The notes: generated from the letters alone by a model not told the origin. A stretch of 64,000 bases of DNA from Castellaniella denitrificans (GCF_027214045.1 NZ_JAPWHE010000006.1:124001-188000), one strand, 5' to 3'. Numbered from the stretch's first letter, positions 16,803-26,420 are shown. A program made the numbers and translations.

Positions 16803-18233
16803 TCAGAACACCTCGTCTCTCAGGTAGTAGTACTTGTAGAACATCGCCTGCCCCAGCCGGCGGAAGGGCGCGAACAAATGGCCATTGAGCGGCGAGTTGT
16901 AGATCGGCAGGTCCCACTGCGGGCCGGCCTTGCCGACGACACGCTCGGCCAGGCGCCGGCCCGCCTGCGCGGAAAACGACACCCCGTTGCCACCGTATCC
17001 GATAGCGTAATAGATCCGCTGACCGGCGTCCGGCTGCGTGATGCGCGGCATCATGTCGTGACTGACGTCCACCCAGCCCCACCAGGAATACGCGATCGGC
17101 ACATCCTTCAGGGCGGGGAACTTGCGCGCCAGGCCTTGCTTGAGCAGTTCCAGATGCCTGGGGTTCTCCGCGTCGGCGCCCGTGAGCGCGCTGCGGCTGC
17201 CGATCTGCATCGAGCCGTCGGGCAGCAGGCGGTAGTAAAAGCGCAAGGTGCGCGTGTCCGTGATGAAGGTCGTGCTCTTGAGTCCGGCCGCATCCCGTTC
17301 CTGTTGCGTCAGCGGACGCGTCACCATCGAGTTCGACAGGATCGGCATGATCTTGTTGTCGAGCAGCGGATGCAGACCCTGCGGCGTGTAGCCGCCCGTG
17401 GCCACGGCCACGCGACGCGCGCGCACGACGCCACCGGGAGTGCGCAGATGATGGACCCCGCCCACGGTTTCCCAGCCCAGGACCGGACTGCCAGTATGGA
17501 TCTTGACTCCCAGTTCGCGCAGGCGCCGCAGATAGCCGAAGGCCAGCTTCAGCGGATGGATGCCGACGCCTTCGGGCTCGTACATCGCCCCGGCCGCCTC
17601 GCGGTCCATGGCATAGCGTTCCCACAGTTCCTCGCGGCTGAGCATGCGGGTGTCGTAGCCGAACTGTTCGCGCATGACGCGGCACAGGTTCTCCAGGAAG
17701 GCCATTTTCTTCGGTCGATGAGCCGTGTACAGGTGCCCGCCGGGTTGGGCATCGCACGGGAAACGCTCCACGAGGCTTTTCCAGTAGTCGAAGCCGTCGT
17801 GGATCTCGCGATCCAGACGCTTGGCGGTTTCCAGCCCCCACCGCTCGATCCATTGCGTGCGGTACAGACGGCCCGAAGCGTTCTGACCCTGACCGCCGTT
17901 GCGGCTGGTGCAGCCCCAGGATTCCTGGTTGGCCTCCAGGACGATGGGCATGACGCCGTGTTCCTCGGCCAGATTCAGGGCCGTCACCAGTCCCGTGAAA
18001 CCCGAGCCGATCACCACTACGTCCGCGTCCATGTCCTGGAGGACGGGACCGTCGTCGGGCGGCGGATCCCCGGCCGTGCCCACCCAGTATGTGGGCGCGT
18101 ATTGCTGGTTGCGGCCAGCGGGCGAGACCAGCGGATCGTAACGCGGATCGTAGGGGTTGGCCGCGTGTGGCGCGGCGGCGGGCGGGACGGCCTGCGCGCG
18201 GGCGTGCGGCGCCGTCGAAGTCAAAGTAGCCAT
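16803..18233 (-). CDS. tauY: Taurine dehydrogenase large subunit TauY (DadA-type FAD oxidoreductase)
   Basis: A 476-residue FAD-dependent amine oxidoreductase of the DAO/DadA fold. The N-terminal about 65 residues are Pro/Ala-rich. The FAD dinucleotide fold follows as ADVVVIGSGFTGLVTALNL (GxGxxG at 76-81), and the C-terminal FAD contact is YYAIGYGGNGVSFSAQAGRR. CTSRNGGQGQNASGR is typical of the TauY/PuuB-like group. It lies 30 bases after a SnoaL-like 130-residue gene and divergent from xsc. That two-gene layout matches TauXY, which oxidises taurine to sulfoacetaldehyde and ammonia and passes electrons to cytochrome c. By sequence alone gamma-glutamylputrescine oxidase is an alternative; the neighbours decide. 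Confidence 0.8.
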   Translation of the reverse strand: MATLTSTAPHARAQAVPPAAAPHAANPYDPRYDPLVSPAGRNQQYAPTYWVGTAGDPPPDDGPVLQDMDADVVVIGSGFTGLVTALNLAEEHGVMPIVLEANQESWGCTSRNGGQGQNASGRLYRTQWIERWGLETAKRLDREIHDGFDYWKSLVERFPCDAQPGGHLYTAHRPKKMAFLENLCRVMREQFGYDTRMLSREELWERYAMDREAAGAMYEPEGVGIHPLKLAFGYLRRLRELGVKIHTGSPVLGWETVGGVHHLRTPGGVVRARRVAVATGGYTPQGLHPLLDNKIMPILSNSMVTRPLTQQERDAAGLKSTTFITDTRTLRFYYRLLPDGSMQIGSRSALTGADAENPRHLELLKQGLARKFPALKDVPIAYSWWGWVDVSHDMMPRITQPDAGQRIYYAIGYGGNGVSFSAQAGRRLAERVVGKAGPQWDLPIYNSPLNGHLFAPFRRLGQAMFYKYYYLRDEVF

Positions 18234-18263
18234 GATGTCTCCTGGGGGGCAGGCGCGAGCGGT

Positions 18264-18656
18264 TCAGGCTTGTGCGGGCAAAGGGGGGCGCTGTTTGCGG
18301 AAAGCGTTCTTGATCAGGATCTTGCCGTCCTTGAAGGTCAGCAGGTCCACCATGTCGGCCTCGATCCGGGAACCGTCCGGGGTCGTGCCCGTGAATGTCG
18401 ATTCCATGACGCCCCGATCGCCGGACACCCAGCAGCGGGCATTGCGCCAGGCGGCGTCGGGCATGGTCTGCCAGGCCGCCTCGAAGGCCTTGCGCACGGC
18501 GGCCGGCCCTTCGTGACGCACCCCGCAGGCCAGCGGCCCCGCCACGCCCTCGAAAACGCATGCTTCGTGCATGCACGCCATCAGGGCTTCGATGTCGTGG
18601 CGGTTCCAGGCTTCGCCGAAGGTCTGGAGCATGGAAAGCAACTGATCCTGTGTCAT
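18264..18656 (-). CDS. tauX: Taurine dehydrogenase small subunit TauX (SnoaL/NTF2-like)
   Basis: A 130-residue protein with an NTF2/SnoaL-like fold: LQTFGEAWNRHDIEALMACMHEACVFEG is the usual first helix-strand unit, HEGPAAVRKAFEAAW the second helix, and DMVDLLTFKDGKILIKNAFRK the final sheet. Its size and place directly before tauY match the small TauX subunit of taurine dehydrogenase. The fold is shared by many unrelated enzymes, so the assignment depends on the neighbour and on the divergent xsc. It has a Shine-Dalgarno (GAGGAGA) upstream of the ATG. Confidence 0.72.
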   Translation of the reverse strand: MTQDQLLSMLQTFGEAWNRHDIEALMACMHEACVFEGVAGPLACGVRHEGPAAVRKAFEAAWQTMPDAAWRNARCWVSGDRGVMESTFTGTTPDGSRIEADMVDLLTFKDGKILIKNAFRKQRPPLPAQA

Positions 18657-18969
18657 GGGGTCTCCTCATTGACCGATGTGATGCGGCGCCGGCCCGCAGG
18701 TCGGAGGGGCGCCGTGATGTTCACACATTAGGAGAACGCCCCGGGCTGGTCTAGGGCCAGTGATTACGTTTCGCTGGCGCCAGATTGCCCGGCTGGACCC
18801 TTATCTCTTATCTATCATACGAAACGATTGGTTCCAGATTCAGAGATTCAAGTTGACAATCCAAAAAGGCTCTGTAGAATTCAATTCACACGATATCGAA
18901 ATAAATCATCTCGATATTTGAAAAAACAGGGTCATCACGACCCCCGCATACCGCATCAGGAGACACACG
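18657..18969. promoter_or_regulatory. Divergent control region of tauXY and xsc-pta
   Basis: This 313-base gap holds no gene. It contains a near-consensus promoter for xsc (18853-18880), a weaker candidate for tauX on the minus strand (TAGACC-N17-TAATGT, 18725-18753), and several CTGG elements: CTGGTCTAGGGCCAG (18746-18760), the palindrome CTGGCGCCAG (18774-18783) and CTGGACCCTT (18793-18802). The last resembles the TauR half-site. An AGATTCA direct repeat lies at 18836-18850. Confidence 0.6.
18853..18880 (+). promoter_or_regulatory. Sigma70-type promoter of xsc
   Basis: TTGACA (18853-18858) and TAGAAT (18875-18880) are separated by 16 bases. The -35 is perfect and the -10 has one mismatch. 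Transcription would start near 18887, giving a leader of about 80 bases before the xsc ATG at 18970, which has an AGGAGA ribosome binding site. Confidence 0.7.
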
Positions 18970-20766
18970 ATGGCAAACGATACCCGCCAAGTCGTTCAAG
19001 GCATCCAGGAAATGACCCCGTCCGAGGCCTTTGTCGAAACCATGGTTGCCAATGGCGTGACCGAAATCTTCGGCATCATGGGCTCGGCGTTCATGGACGC
19101 CATGGACATCTTCGCCCCGGCCGGCATCACGCTGATTCCGGTGGTCCACGAACAGGGCGCCGCCCACATGGCCGATGGTTTCGCCCGCGTCAGTGGCCGC
19201 ACGGGCGTGGTGATCGGTCAGAATGGCCCCGGCATCAGCAATTGCGTCACCGCGATCGCCGCCGCCTACTGGGCCCATACCCCCGTGGTCATCGTCACCC
19301 CGGAGGCCGGCACCACCGGGATCGGCCTGGGCGGCTTCCAGGAAGCCAAGCAACTGCCGATGTTCCAGGAATTCACCAAATACCAGGGCCATGTCACCCA
19401 TCCGGCCCGCATGGCCGAATACACTGCCCGCTGTTTCGCCCGGGCCCGGGACGAAATGGGGCCGACCCAGCTCAACATTCCGCGCGACTATTTCTACGGC
19501 AAGATCAAGTGCGAGATCCCCCTGCCCCAGCCGCTGGAACGCGGCCCGGGCGGCGCCCAAAGCCTGGACGCGGCCGCCAAATTGCTGGCCGAGGCGAAAT
19601 TCCCGGTCATCATTTCCGGCGGCGGCGTGGTCATGGGGGACGCGGTCGAGGAATGCAAGGCCCTGGCCGAGCGCCTGGGTGCGCCGGTGGTCAACAGCTA
19701 CCTGCACAATGACTCCTTTCCCGCCAGCCATCCGCTGTGGTGCGGCCCTCTGGGCTACCAGGGCTCCAAGGCGGCCATGAAGCTGCTGGCCGACGCCGAT
19801 GTGGTGCTGGCCCTGGGCACCCGCCTCGGCCCCTTCGGCACCCTGCCGCAGCATGGCCTGGACTACTGGCCCAAGAACGCCAGGATCATCCAGGTCGACG
19901 CCGACAGCAAGATGCTGGGCCTGGTCAAGAAGATCACCGTCGGTGTCTGCGGCGACGCCAAGGCCTCCGCGGCCGAGATCTTCCGCCGCATCGACGGCAT
20001 GAAGCTGGCCTGCGACGCCAACAAGGCCGAACGCGCCGCCCGCATCCAGGCGGAAAAGGACGCCTGGGAACAGGAACTGACCGACTGGACCCATGAGCGA
20101 GATCCATTCAGCCTGGACATGATCGATGAACAGAGCAAGGAGGAAGGCAACTGGCTGCACCCGCGCCAGGTGCTGCGCGAACTGGAAAAGGCCATGCCGG
20201 AAGACGTGATGGTGTCCACCGACATCGGCAACATCAACTCGGTGGCCAACAGCTACCTTCGCTTCGAGAAACCCCGCAGTTTCTTCGCCGCCATGAGCTG
20301 GGGCAACTGCGGCTATGCCTTCCCGACCATCATCGGCGCCAAGGTCGCGGCGCCGCATCGTCCGGCCGTGTCCTACGCGGGCGACGGTGCCTGGGGTATG
20401 AGCATGAGCGAAATCATGACCTGCGTGCGCCACGACATCCCCGTGACCGCCGTGGTCTTCCACAATCGCCAATGGGGCGCGGAAAAGAAGAACCAGGTGG
20501 ATTTCTACAACCGCCGCTTCGTGGCGGGCGAGCTGGAAAGCGAGAGCTTCGCCGGCATCGCCAAGGCCATGGGCGCCGAGGGCGTCGTGGTTGATCGCCT
20601 GGAGGACGTGGGTCCCGCCCTGAAGAAGGCCATCGACGCACAGATGAATGATCGCAAGACCACCGTGATCGAAATCATGTGCACCCGGGAACTGGGCGAT
20701 CCTTTCCGCCGCGACGCGCTGTCCAAACCCGTGCGCTTGCTGGAAAAGTATCGCGATTACACCTGA
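18970..20766 (+). CDS. xsc: Sulfoacetaldehyde acetyltransferase (Xsc)
   Basis: Thiamine-diphosphate and Mg-dependent enzyme that desulfonates sulfoacetaldehyde with phosphate, giving sulfite and acetyl phosphate. The product has 598 residues, the normal family length. The catalytic-type Glu is in [17 protein letters not shown] (E61). The TPP pyrophosphate/Mg motif is [14 protein letters not shown] (about 470-482) with Asn near 499 ([19 protein letters not shown]). The last two segments and [14 protein letters not shown] are strongly characteristic of Xsc rather than acetolactate synthase. It is followed 22 bases later by pta, the usual partner. Confidence 0.96.
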   Translation: MANDTRQVVQGIQEMTPSEAFVETMVANGVTEIFGIMGSAFMDAMDIFAPAGITLIPVVHEQGAAHMADGFARVSGRTGVVIGQNGPGISNCVTAIAAAYWAHTPVVIVTPEAGTTGIGLGGFQEAKQLPMFQEFTKYQGHVTHPARMAEYTARCFARARDEMGPTQLNIPRDYFYGKIKCEIPLPQPLERGPGGAQSLDAAAKLLAEAKFPVIISGGGVVMGDAVEECKALAERLGAPVVNSYLHNDSFPASHPLWCGPLGYQGSKAAMKLLADADVVLALGTRLGPFGTLPQHGLDYWPKNARIIQVDADSKMLGLVKKITVGVCGDAKASAAEIFRRIDGMKLACDANKAERAARIQAEKDAWEQELTDWTHERDPFSLDMIDEQSKEEGNWLHPRQVLRELEKAMPEDVMVSTDIGNINSVANSYLRFEKPRSFFAAMSWGNCGYAFPTIIGAKVAAPHRPAVSYAGDGAWGMSMSEIMTCVRHDIPVTAVVFHNRQWGAEKKNQVDFYNRRFVAGELESESFAGIAKAMGAEGVVVDRLEDVGPALKKAIDAQMNDRKTTVIEIMCTRELGDPFRRDALSKPVRLLEKYRDYT

Positions 20767-20788
20767 TCCCCGAGTCGAGGAGACGCCC

Positions 20789-21757
20789 ATGCGCACGCAG
20801 GACATGCTGCTGGATGCCGCCCGGCGCGCCCCGAAGCGGATCGTCCTGTGCGAGGGGGACGACCCCCGCGTGCGGTCGGCGGCCCGTCGGGCGGCCGACG
20901 ACGGTATCGCCCAGGTCTTTCTGGTGGGATCGGATGAGGAAATCCCGGGTGTGCGCGTCATCCGGCCCGCCGAGTCCGGCTGGCTGGATGTGTTCGCCGG
21001 GGAACTGCTGGTCCTGCGACGCGCGCGCGGCATGACGCCGGAACAGGCCCTGGAAGCCGTCCGTCAGCCACTGGTCTTCGCCGCCCTGATGGTGCGGCTC
21101 GGACATGCCGATGGCACTGTCGCCGGCGCCGTCCACACCACGGCCGACGTGGTGCGCACCGCCCTCCAGATCATCGGCAGGCGGTCCGGCGTGCGGACCG
21201 TGTCCAGTTTCTTCCTGATGATGCGCGACGAGCCCTTCCCGACCGGTGGGCACGCCATGGTGTTTTCGGATTGCGGCCTCGTGATCGAACCCGACAGCCG
21301 CGAACTGGCCGAGATCGCCCTGGCCTCGGCGCGCAGCGCCCGGACCCTGCTGGGGATCGAGCCGCGCGTGGCCATGCTTTCGTTCTCCACCCATGGCAGC
21401 GCCGCCCATCAGCAGGTCGACAAGATCCGGGAGGCCATGGAATGGGCCCGCCAGCAGGCGCCGGACCTGCTCATCGACGGCGAAATGCAGCTCGATACGG
21501 CCATCGTGCCGGAAGTCGCCCGGCGCAAATGGCCGCAGTCCCCCGTGGCGGGCCGGGCCAACGTACTGGTCTTTCCCAGCCTGGACGCCGGGAACATCGG
21601 CTACAAGCTCGTCGAACGCCTGGGCCATGCGACCGCCCTGGGGCCGATTCTTCAGGGCCTGGACAAGCCGGCGAACGACCTGTCACGGGGCTGCTCGGTG
21701 GAGGATATCCATCAGGTGATCGCCGTCACCGCCGTGCAGGCGGCCCGGACGGGTTGA
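20789..21757 (+). CDS. pta: Phosphate acetyltransferase (short Pta)
   Basis: Converts the acetyl phosphate made by Xsc plus CoA into acetyl-CoA. The 322-residue product consists only of the PTA_PTB catalytic domain, as in sulfonate-degradation clusters, without the long regulatory N-terminus of enterobacterial Pta. Motifs visible are [63 protein letters not shown], and [17 protein letters not shown]. It is co-transcribed with xsc and ends only 4 bases from the convergent cobT-like stop. Confidence 0.95.
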   Translation: MRTQDMLLDAARRAPKRIVLCEGDDPRVRSAARRAADDGIAQVFLVGSDEEIPGVRVIRPAESGWLDVFAGELLVLRRARGMTPEQALEAVRQPLVFAALMVRLGHADGTVAGAVHTTADVVRTALQIIGRRSGVRTVSSFFLMMRDEPFPTGGHAMVFSDCGLVIEPDSRELAEIALASARSARTLLGIEPRVAMLSFSTHGSAAHQQVDKIREAMEWARQQAPDLLIDGEMQLDTAIVPEVARRKWPQSPVAGRANVLVFPSLDAGNIGYKLVERLGHATALGPILQGLDKPANDLSRGCSVEDIHQVIAVTAVQAARTG

Positions 21758-21761
21758 CGCG

Positions 21762-23474
21762 CTATCGGCGCGGCGCGAGCGTCCGGATCAGCGCCTGCAA
21801 CGCCTGCATGGTCACCCCGCCATCGAGGTCCAGCCCGATCGAATGCGGGTAATAGCCGCTCAGATCCTGGTTCACGCCGATCGCCAGGATCTCGACCCCG
21901 CGTTCGCGCGTGTAATGGCGCACCACCCGGCGCAGATGCGCGTCGAGGAATCCGGGCGGATTGGCCAGGGCGGTGGCGCTGTCCATCGGACCGCCATCGG
22001 ATACGACCCACAGAATCCTGCGCCCCTCGTCCCGCTGGGCCAGCAGGCGTTCGCACGCCCATTGCACGGCTTCGCCGTCGATGCCTTCGCGGAACAGTTC
22101 CGGCTTCATCGCGGCCGTCAGGCCCAGCCGGCCCTGCCGGCGCGACATGTCCCGCGACCAGAAGACCAGATGCTGCAATTCGTTGAGCCGGCCCGGGTGC
22201 CTGGGCCGGTCGCGTGCCGCCTGCCATTCCCGGGCCGGCCGGCCGCCGTTCCAGGCGCCGGTGGTGAAGCCCAGCAGCTCGAACGGCACATCGGCGCGCC
22301 CGAACACGCGCGCGAGCAGATCCATCAGCAACGCCAGGCGCGGGCCATGGTGCCGCATCGATCCGGAGCAGTCCAGCAACAGCGCAATCCGGGCCTGCGC
22401 GGCAGGCTCGACACGCTCGCGGAAAAACACGCGATGGTCGTCAGGCGAACCGATCAGTTGCGCCAGACGGCGCCCATCGATCAGACCCTCGTCCTGGCCG
22501 AACAGGCGGCCCGAGGGCCGGGGCTCGCACAGCATCCGCCGCACAGTCTGCGCCAGGCGGGACAGCGACCAGGGCAGCCGGGCGACTTCCTCATCGAGGC
22601 GGCGGCGGTAGTCCAGCAACAAGGCCGGACGCACCAGGCTGGCGGCCTCGACGCCCCGGTCATGGCGACGGGTCCAGACGGCATAGCCGGAACCGGCCGC
22701 CTCGTCGGCGGACGAACCGCCCGCCGCCAGGCCGGCCGCCTCGCCCTCATCGCCTTCCGGCACCGGCAGGGCGATGGAAAAATCCAGATGCCGCCTGGGC
22801 GGGCGTGCCGTTTCCTTGCCGATCAGATCCTGGAAGTACCGGGCCAGCGTCATCGCCAAGGCTGCCGCCTCGGGAGCGTAGGCAGCCTGGTCCGCACGCA
22901 GCTGGCGCAGCCGCGCCAGCGGCCCGCCCAGCACGGTGCCCATCCGGTAGCGGGCGGATTCGATCAGATCCGCCTGGGGTTCCGGGATCGGCTCGTCGAA
23001 CAGCCGGCTTCGGGCCATCAGGGCGAGGCAGAGCAGATGCTGGCCCGTACGGGTTTCGTCCAGACCGGATCCCTGGAACAGGAACAGCCATTGCTCGAAG
23101 CGGCGGCGCAGGTTGACGCGCATGCCTGGCCAGCGCTCGGGTGCCAGGGCCTCCACGCGCCACTGCTCCAGCCATTCGAAGATCAGCGCGGCGACCGGAT
23201 CCCGCGAGGGAATCCGGTCCTGATGCAGGCGCGCGTCCGATTGCAGCAGGCGCAGGGCCAGCGCGTCGGCCAGCGCCCGGTAGGCCGGCGGATCGTCCAG
23301 CCCCGGTTGCGTCTGCAGATGAGGAGCGCCGGCCGGCAAAGGCATGTCGCCGTTCCAGGGCCGGCCCGCTTCGAAGTGCACCCGCGGCTGCCGGGACAGC
23401 GCCCGGACCGTCGCGGCCGTCCGGGCTTCGAGCGCGTGACGGCGGGTCCAGTCACGGGCGTCAGGCGCCGTCAT
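21762..23474 (-). CDS. CobT-like VWA-domain protein
   Basis: A 570-residue homologue of the CobT subunit of aerobic cobaltochelatase, a partner of an AAA+ ATPase. The first about 220 residues are helical and resemble the CobT N-terminal domain. A linker (about 236-266) is short and only mildly acidic compared with classical CobT. The C-terminal von Willebrand A domain has a MIDAS motif DCSGSMR (about 368-374), then ILWVVSDGGPMDSATALANPPGF and VEILAIGVNQDLSGYYPHS, which are CobT-type. The start at 23474 overlaps the cobS-like stop by 14 bases. No cobN or other cobalamin gene is in the window, so a cobaltochelatase role is doubtful. Confidence 0.78.
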   Translation of the reverse strand: MTAPDARDWTRRHALEARTAATVRALSRQPRVHFEAGRPWNGDMPLPAGAPHLQTQPGLDDPPAYRALADALALRLLQSDARLHQDRIPSRDPVAALIFEWLEQWRVEALAPERWPGMRVNLRRRFEQWLFLFQGSGLDETRTGQHLLCLALMARSRLFDEPIPEPQADLIESARYRMGTVLGGPLARLRQLRADQAAYAPEAAALAMTLARYFQDLIGKETARPPRRHLDFSIALPVPEGDEGEAAGLAAGGSSADEAAGSGYAVWTRRHDRGVEAASLVRPALLLDYRRRLDEEVARLPWSLSRLAQTVRRMLCEPRPSGRLFGQDEGLIDGRRLAQLIGSPDDHRVFFRERVEPAAQARIALLLDCSGSMRHHGPRLALLMDLLARVFGRADVPFELLGFTTGAWNGGRPAREWQAARDRPRHPGRLNELQHLVFWSRDMSRRQGRLGLTAAMKPELFREGIDGEAVQWACERLLAQRDEGRRILWVVSDGGPMDSATALANPPGFLDAHLRRVVRHYTRERGVEILAIGVNQDLSGYYPHSIGLDLDGGVTMQALQALIRTLAPRR

Positions 23475-24453
23475 GCCCGGGCAGCGGGCCGGCGGCGGCC
23501 GCCCCCAGCTCCGTGTCGAAGCAGCGCTGAAAGTATTCCGCCACGACATCCTGCTCCGAAGCGTCGCATTTGTTCAGGAACGCGTAGCGGAAAGCGCGCG
23601 CGGGCGACTGGAATATCCGCAGGTTTTCGGCCCAGGAGATCAAAGTGCGCGGCGACATCAGCGTGGACAGGTCGCCGCTCTGGAAGCCGGCGCGTGTCAG
23701 CGAGGCGACTTCGACCATGGCGGCGATCAGGCGACGGCCTTCAGGGTGATTCAATTCGGGGACCTGCATGGAGACGATTTCGACTTCCGCCTCGGGGCTG
23801 AGATAGTTCAGGGTGGCGACGATGTTCCAGCGGTCCAGTTGCGCGTGATTGAGGCGCTGGACGCCGTAGTACAAACCGCTATTGTCGCCCAGGCCTACGC
23901 TGTTGGCGGTGGCGAACAGGCGGAAGCCCGAGTGCGGCGCGATGACGCGGTTTTGGTCCAGCAGGGTGAAATGGCCGTCGCGCTCCAGGATGCGCTGCAG
24001 GACGAACATGACCTCCGGCCGGCCGGCATCGTATTCATCGAGCACCAGCGCCATGGGCCGCTGCAGCGCCCAGGGCAGGATGCCTTCTTTGAATTCGGTG
24101 ACCTGGCGGCCATCGCGCAGCACGATGGCGTCGCGTCCGACCAGATCCAGGCGGCTGATGTGGCCGTCCAGGTTGACCCGGACGCAGGGCCAGTTCAGAC
24201 GGGCCGCGACCTGCTCGATGTGTGTGGATTTGCCCGTACCGTGCATGCCCTGGATCAGGACGCGCCGGTTGCACGAAAAGCCCGCCAGGATTGCCAGGGT
24301 CGTGTCCGGGTCGAAACGGTAGCCCGGATCGATTTCGGGCACATGCTCGCCGGGTTCGGCGAACGCCATGACCTCAAGATCGCTGTCCAGGCCGAAGCCG
24401 TCGCGCACGGACAGGCGCGTCGTGCCCAGGTCCGTGTCAACCAGGCGTTTCAT
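23461..24453 (-). CDS. CobS-like AAA+ ATPase (MoxR/chelatase group)
   Basis: A 330-residue AAA+ ATPase closely resembling CobS of cobaltochelatase. Walker A is GMHGTGKST (about 69-77), followed by HIEQVAARLNWPCVRVNLDG. Walker B is ALVLDEYDAG (135-144), and sensor 1 is FRLFATANSVGLGDNSGLY. MSPRTLISWAENLRIF lies near the C-terminus. Such ATPases form hexamers that, with a VWA partner, insert metals or remodel enzymes. It lies between an iclR gene (4-base overlap) and the CobT-like gene. The target here is unknown. Confidence 0.85.
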   Translation of the reverse strand: MKRLVDTDLGTTRLSVRDGFGLDSDLEVMAFAEPGEHVPEIDPGYRFDPDTTLAILAGFSCNRRVLIQGMHGTGKSTHIEQVAARLNWPCVRVNLDGHISRLDLVGRDAIVLRDGRQVTEFKEGILPWALQRPMALVLDEYDAGRPEVMFVLQRILERDGHFTLLDQNRVIAPHSGFRLFATANSVGLGDNSGLYYGVQRLNHAQLDRWNIVATLNYLSPEAEVEIVSMQVPELNHPEGRRLIAAMVEVASLTRAGFQSGDLSTLMSPRTLISWAENLRIFQSPARAFRYAFLNKCDASEQDVVAEYFQRCFDTELGAAAAGPLPGHDGA

Positions 24454-25280
24454 GATGCGGCCCGCTGCCGGGCGGCGGTACGCTCGGGATAGCTGCCGGC
24501 CTCGATGTCCGCCAGTGCCTGCGCGGCGCGGCGCAACGCGGGCAGGCAGGACTCGATGCGCGTCGTCTGGAACCGGATCGTCGGCGCCTGGATGGCGATG
24601 CCCAGGTTGGACTTGCCCGACGGCACCGGCACCAGCATGGCGACGCAGGTCAGTCCGGGCAGGAACTCCTCATCGTCCAGGGCGTAACCGTCCTCGGCGG
24701 CCCGCCGCAGCTCGATCTCCAGCGCCTGGGGGTCGGTGATCGTTTTTTCCGTGTACTTTTCCAGCGTGCCCGGCACCAGCAGGCGCTTGCGCTGCGAGGC
24801 CGTCATCTGCGTCAGGAAGAGCTTGCCGCTGGCGGAGCAATGCAGGGGCACACGCGACCCCGGATGCAGATAAAAGCGCAGGGGCGCCGGCGTTTCCACG
24901 CGGTCCAGGTACAGGACCTCGCTGCCGGCGCAACTGGTGATGTTGCAGCTTTCGCCCACCTCGGACACCAGCGTCCGCAGCACGTTGCGGCGGGCACCGT
25001 GGACAGTGTTGTTCAGCAACAGGTTTTCGGCGATCCGCCGCAGGCGCACGCCGGTGCTGTAATGGCGCCCGTCGCCGTCGCGCTGGATCATGCCGGCACT
25101 GTCGAGCTGTTGCAGCATGCGGTGCAGCGTGGGCTTGGGCAGCCCCAGTTCCTCGACCAGGCTCTGGAGCGAGAAGTACTGATCCTTTTCTGCGATCACT
25201 TCCAGGAGCGCGAACAGGCGGATGGCGGGGGTATCGCCATCCAGTTTGGTCGGCGGGGGGGCAAGTTCGACTGGACGCAT
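24450..25280 (-). CDS. IclR-family transcriptional regulator
   Basis: A 276-residue IclR regulator. The N-terminal winged helix (about 19-85) has IRLFALLEVIAEKDQYFSLQSLVEELGLPKPTLHRMLQQLD. The C-terminal effector domain has SGKLFLTQMTASQRKRLL, DDEEFLPGLTCVAMLVPV and LGIAIQAPT, all family-typical. Its stop overlaps the cobS-like start, so regulator and AAA+/VWA genes form one transcript, probably autoregulated from the 69-base gap shared with thiO. The effector is unknown. Confidence 0.92.
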   Translation of the reverse strand: MRPVELAPPPTKLDGDTPAIRLFALLEVIAEKDQYFSLQSLVEELGLPKPTLHRMLQQLDSAGMIQRDGDGRHYSTGVRLRRIAENLLLNNTVHGARRNVLRTLVSEVGESCNITSCAGSEVLYLDRVETPAPLRFYLHPGSRVPLHCSASGKLFLTQMTASQRKRLLVPGTLEKYTEKTITDPQALEIELRRAAEDGYALDDEEFLPGLTCVAMLVPVPSGKSNLGIAIQAPTIRFQTTRIESCLPALRRAAQALADIEAGSYPERTAARQRAAS

Positions 25281-25301
25281 GAGATTCTAAGTCTTATATT
25301 T

Positions 25302-25320
25302 CAATAACAGGAACTTATTG
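25302..25320. promoter_or_regulatory. Inverted repeat in the iclR/thiO divergent region
   Basis: CAATAA (25302-25307) and TTATTG (25315-25320) form a perfect inverted repeat with a 7-base spacer, in an AT-rich 69-base divergent gap. Size and location suit an operator for the adjacent IclR regulator. No THI-box/TPP riboswitch consensus is present here. Confidence 0.35.
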
Positions 25321-25349
25321 TACCGATTTTAGAATTTTTAGCTAGGCTT

Positions 25350-26420
25350 ATGATGCATATTGGAATCGCGGGCGCGGGCGTGCTCGGGCGGCTGCTGGCC
25401 TGGAGGCTGGTCCGCGCCGGCCATCGGGTCACCCTCTTCGATCCGGCGGACGGTCCGCTGTCCAGGGGCGCGGCCGGATGGACGGCGGCAGGCATGCTCT
25501 CGCCGTCCGCCGAACTCGAATGCGCCGATCTCCAGGTCTTCCAGGACGGCCTGGACTCGATCGACATGTGGTCGGAAATCGTGCCGGCGCTGCCTGGCGC
25601 CCCCGATTTCGACCGCCGGGGCAGCCTGCTGCTGGCGCATCGCGGCGACGGCGGCGCCGCGCGACGCCTGGTGGACCAGATCGAGCGCAAGGCGCCCGAA
25701 GCCCACCGGCCCCGGCCGCTGGCCGTCACATCCCTGGGCGAGCTGGAACCGGACATCCACGGCCCTTCCCTGGCCTGGTTCCTGCCCCACGAGGGCGCCA
25801 TCGATCCGACACAGCTCATGCCGGCATTGTACGAAAGCGCGAAGACGGCCGACTGGCGCTGGAACCAGCCGGTTCAAGATGTGGGCGAAGGCTTCCTGAC
25901 GGTCGGCGGGCGGCGGCACGTCTTCGACCACGTATTCGACGCCCGCGGCCTGGGGCAGCGTCCCGCGAAAAGCCCCGCCGCCGGCTGCTCGGATGTGCGC
26001 GGTGTGCGCGGCGAAATTTTCCTGGTGCGGGCGCCGGGCGTCCGGCTGGCCAGGCCCGTGCGTCTGTTGCACCCGCGGCACCGCGTCTACATCGTGCCGC
26101 GCCGCGATCATCATTTCGTCATTGGCGCAAGCGAAATCGAAAGCGAAGACCGTTCCCCCGTGTCGCTGCGTTCCACCGTCGAACTGCTGGCCGCCGCGCA
26201 CAGCGTGCTGCCGGGACTGGCCGAAGCGCGCATCGTGCGCGCGGAGACCAATCTGCGGCCGGCGCTGCGCGACAACCTGCCCCTGATCGAACAATCCGCC
26301 CGCCTGACGCGCATCAACGGCCTGTTCCGCCATGGCTGGATGATCGCGCCGGCCATGACCGCGCGCGCGATCGTCCAGGCCGGCATACTCGTCTCTTCTT
26401 CAGGAGTCTCCTCAGCATGA
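25350..26420 (+). CDS. thiO: Glycine oxidase ThiO
   Basis: FAD enzyme that oxidises glycine to dehydroglycine (iminoacetate) for the thiazole moiety of thiamine. The product has 356 residues. The FAD fold is at the N-terminus ([21 protein letters not shown]), followed by the ThiO-type [43 protein letters not shown] is diagnostic of ThiO, as is [15 protein letters not shown] near the C-terminus. Two consecutive ATG codons occur at the start and no strong Shine-Dalgarno is visible. Its stop overlaps thiS by 4 bases. Confidence 0.92.
   Translation: MMHIGIAGAGVLGRLLAWRLVRAGHRVTLFDPADGPLSRGAAGWTAAGMLSPSAELECADLQVFQDGLDSIDMWSEIVPALPGAPDFDRRGSLLLAHRGDGGAARRLVDQIERKAPEAHRPRPLAVTSLGELEPDIHGPSLAWFLPHEGAIDPTQLMPALYESAKTADWRWNQPVQDVGEGFLTVGGRRHVFDHVFDARGLGQRPAKSPAAGCSDVRGVRGEIFLVRAPGVRLARPVRLLHPRHRVYIVPRRDHHFVIGASEIESEDRSPVSLRSTVELLAAAHSVLPGLAEARIVRAETNLRPALRDNLPLIEQSARLTRINGLFRHGWMIAPAMTARAIVQAGILVSSSGVSSA

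Noticed and set aside
25281-25349. TPP riboswitch upstream of thiO
   Set aside because: The gap is only 69 bases, AT-rich, and shows no THI-box consensus or room for the aptamer.
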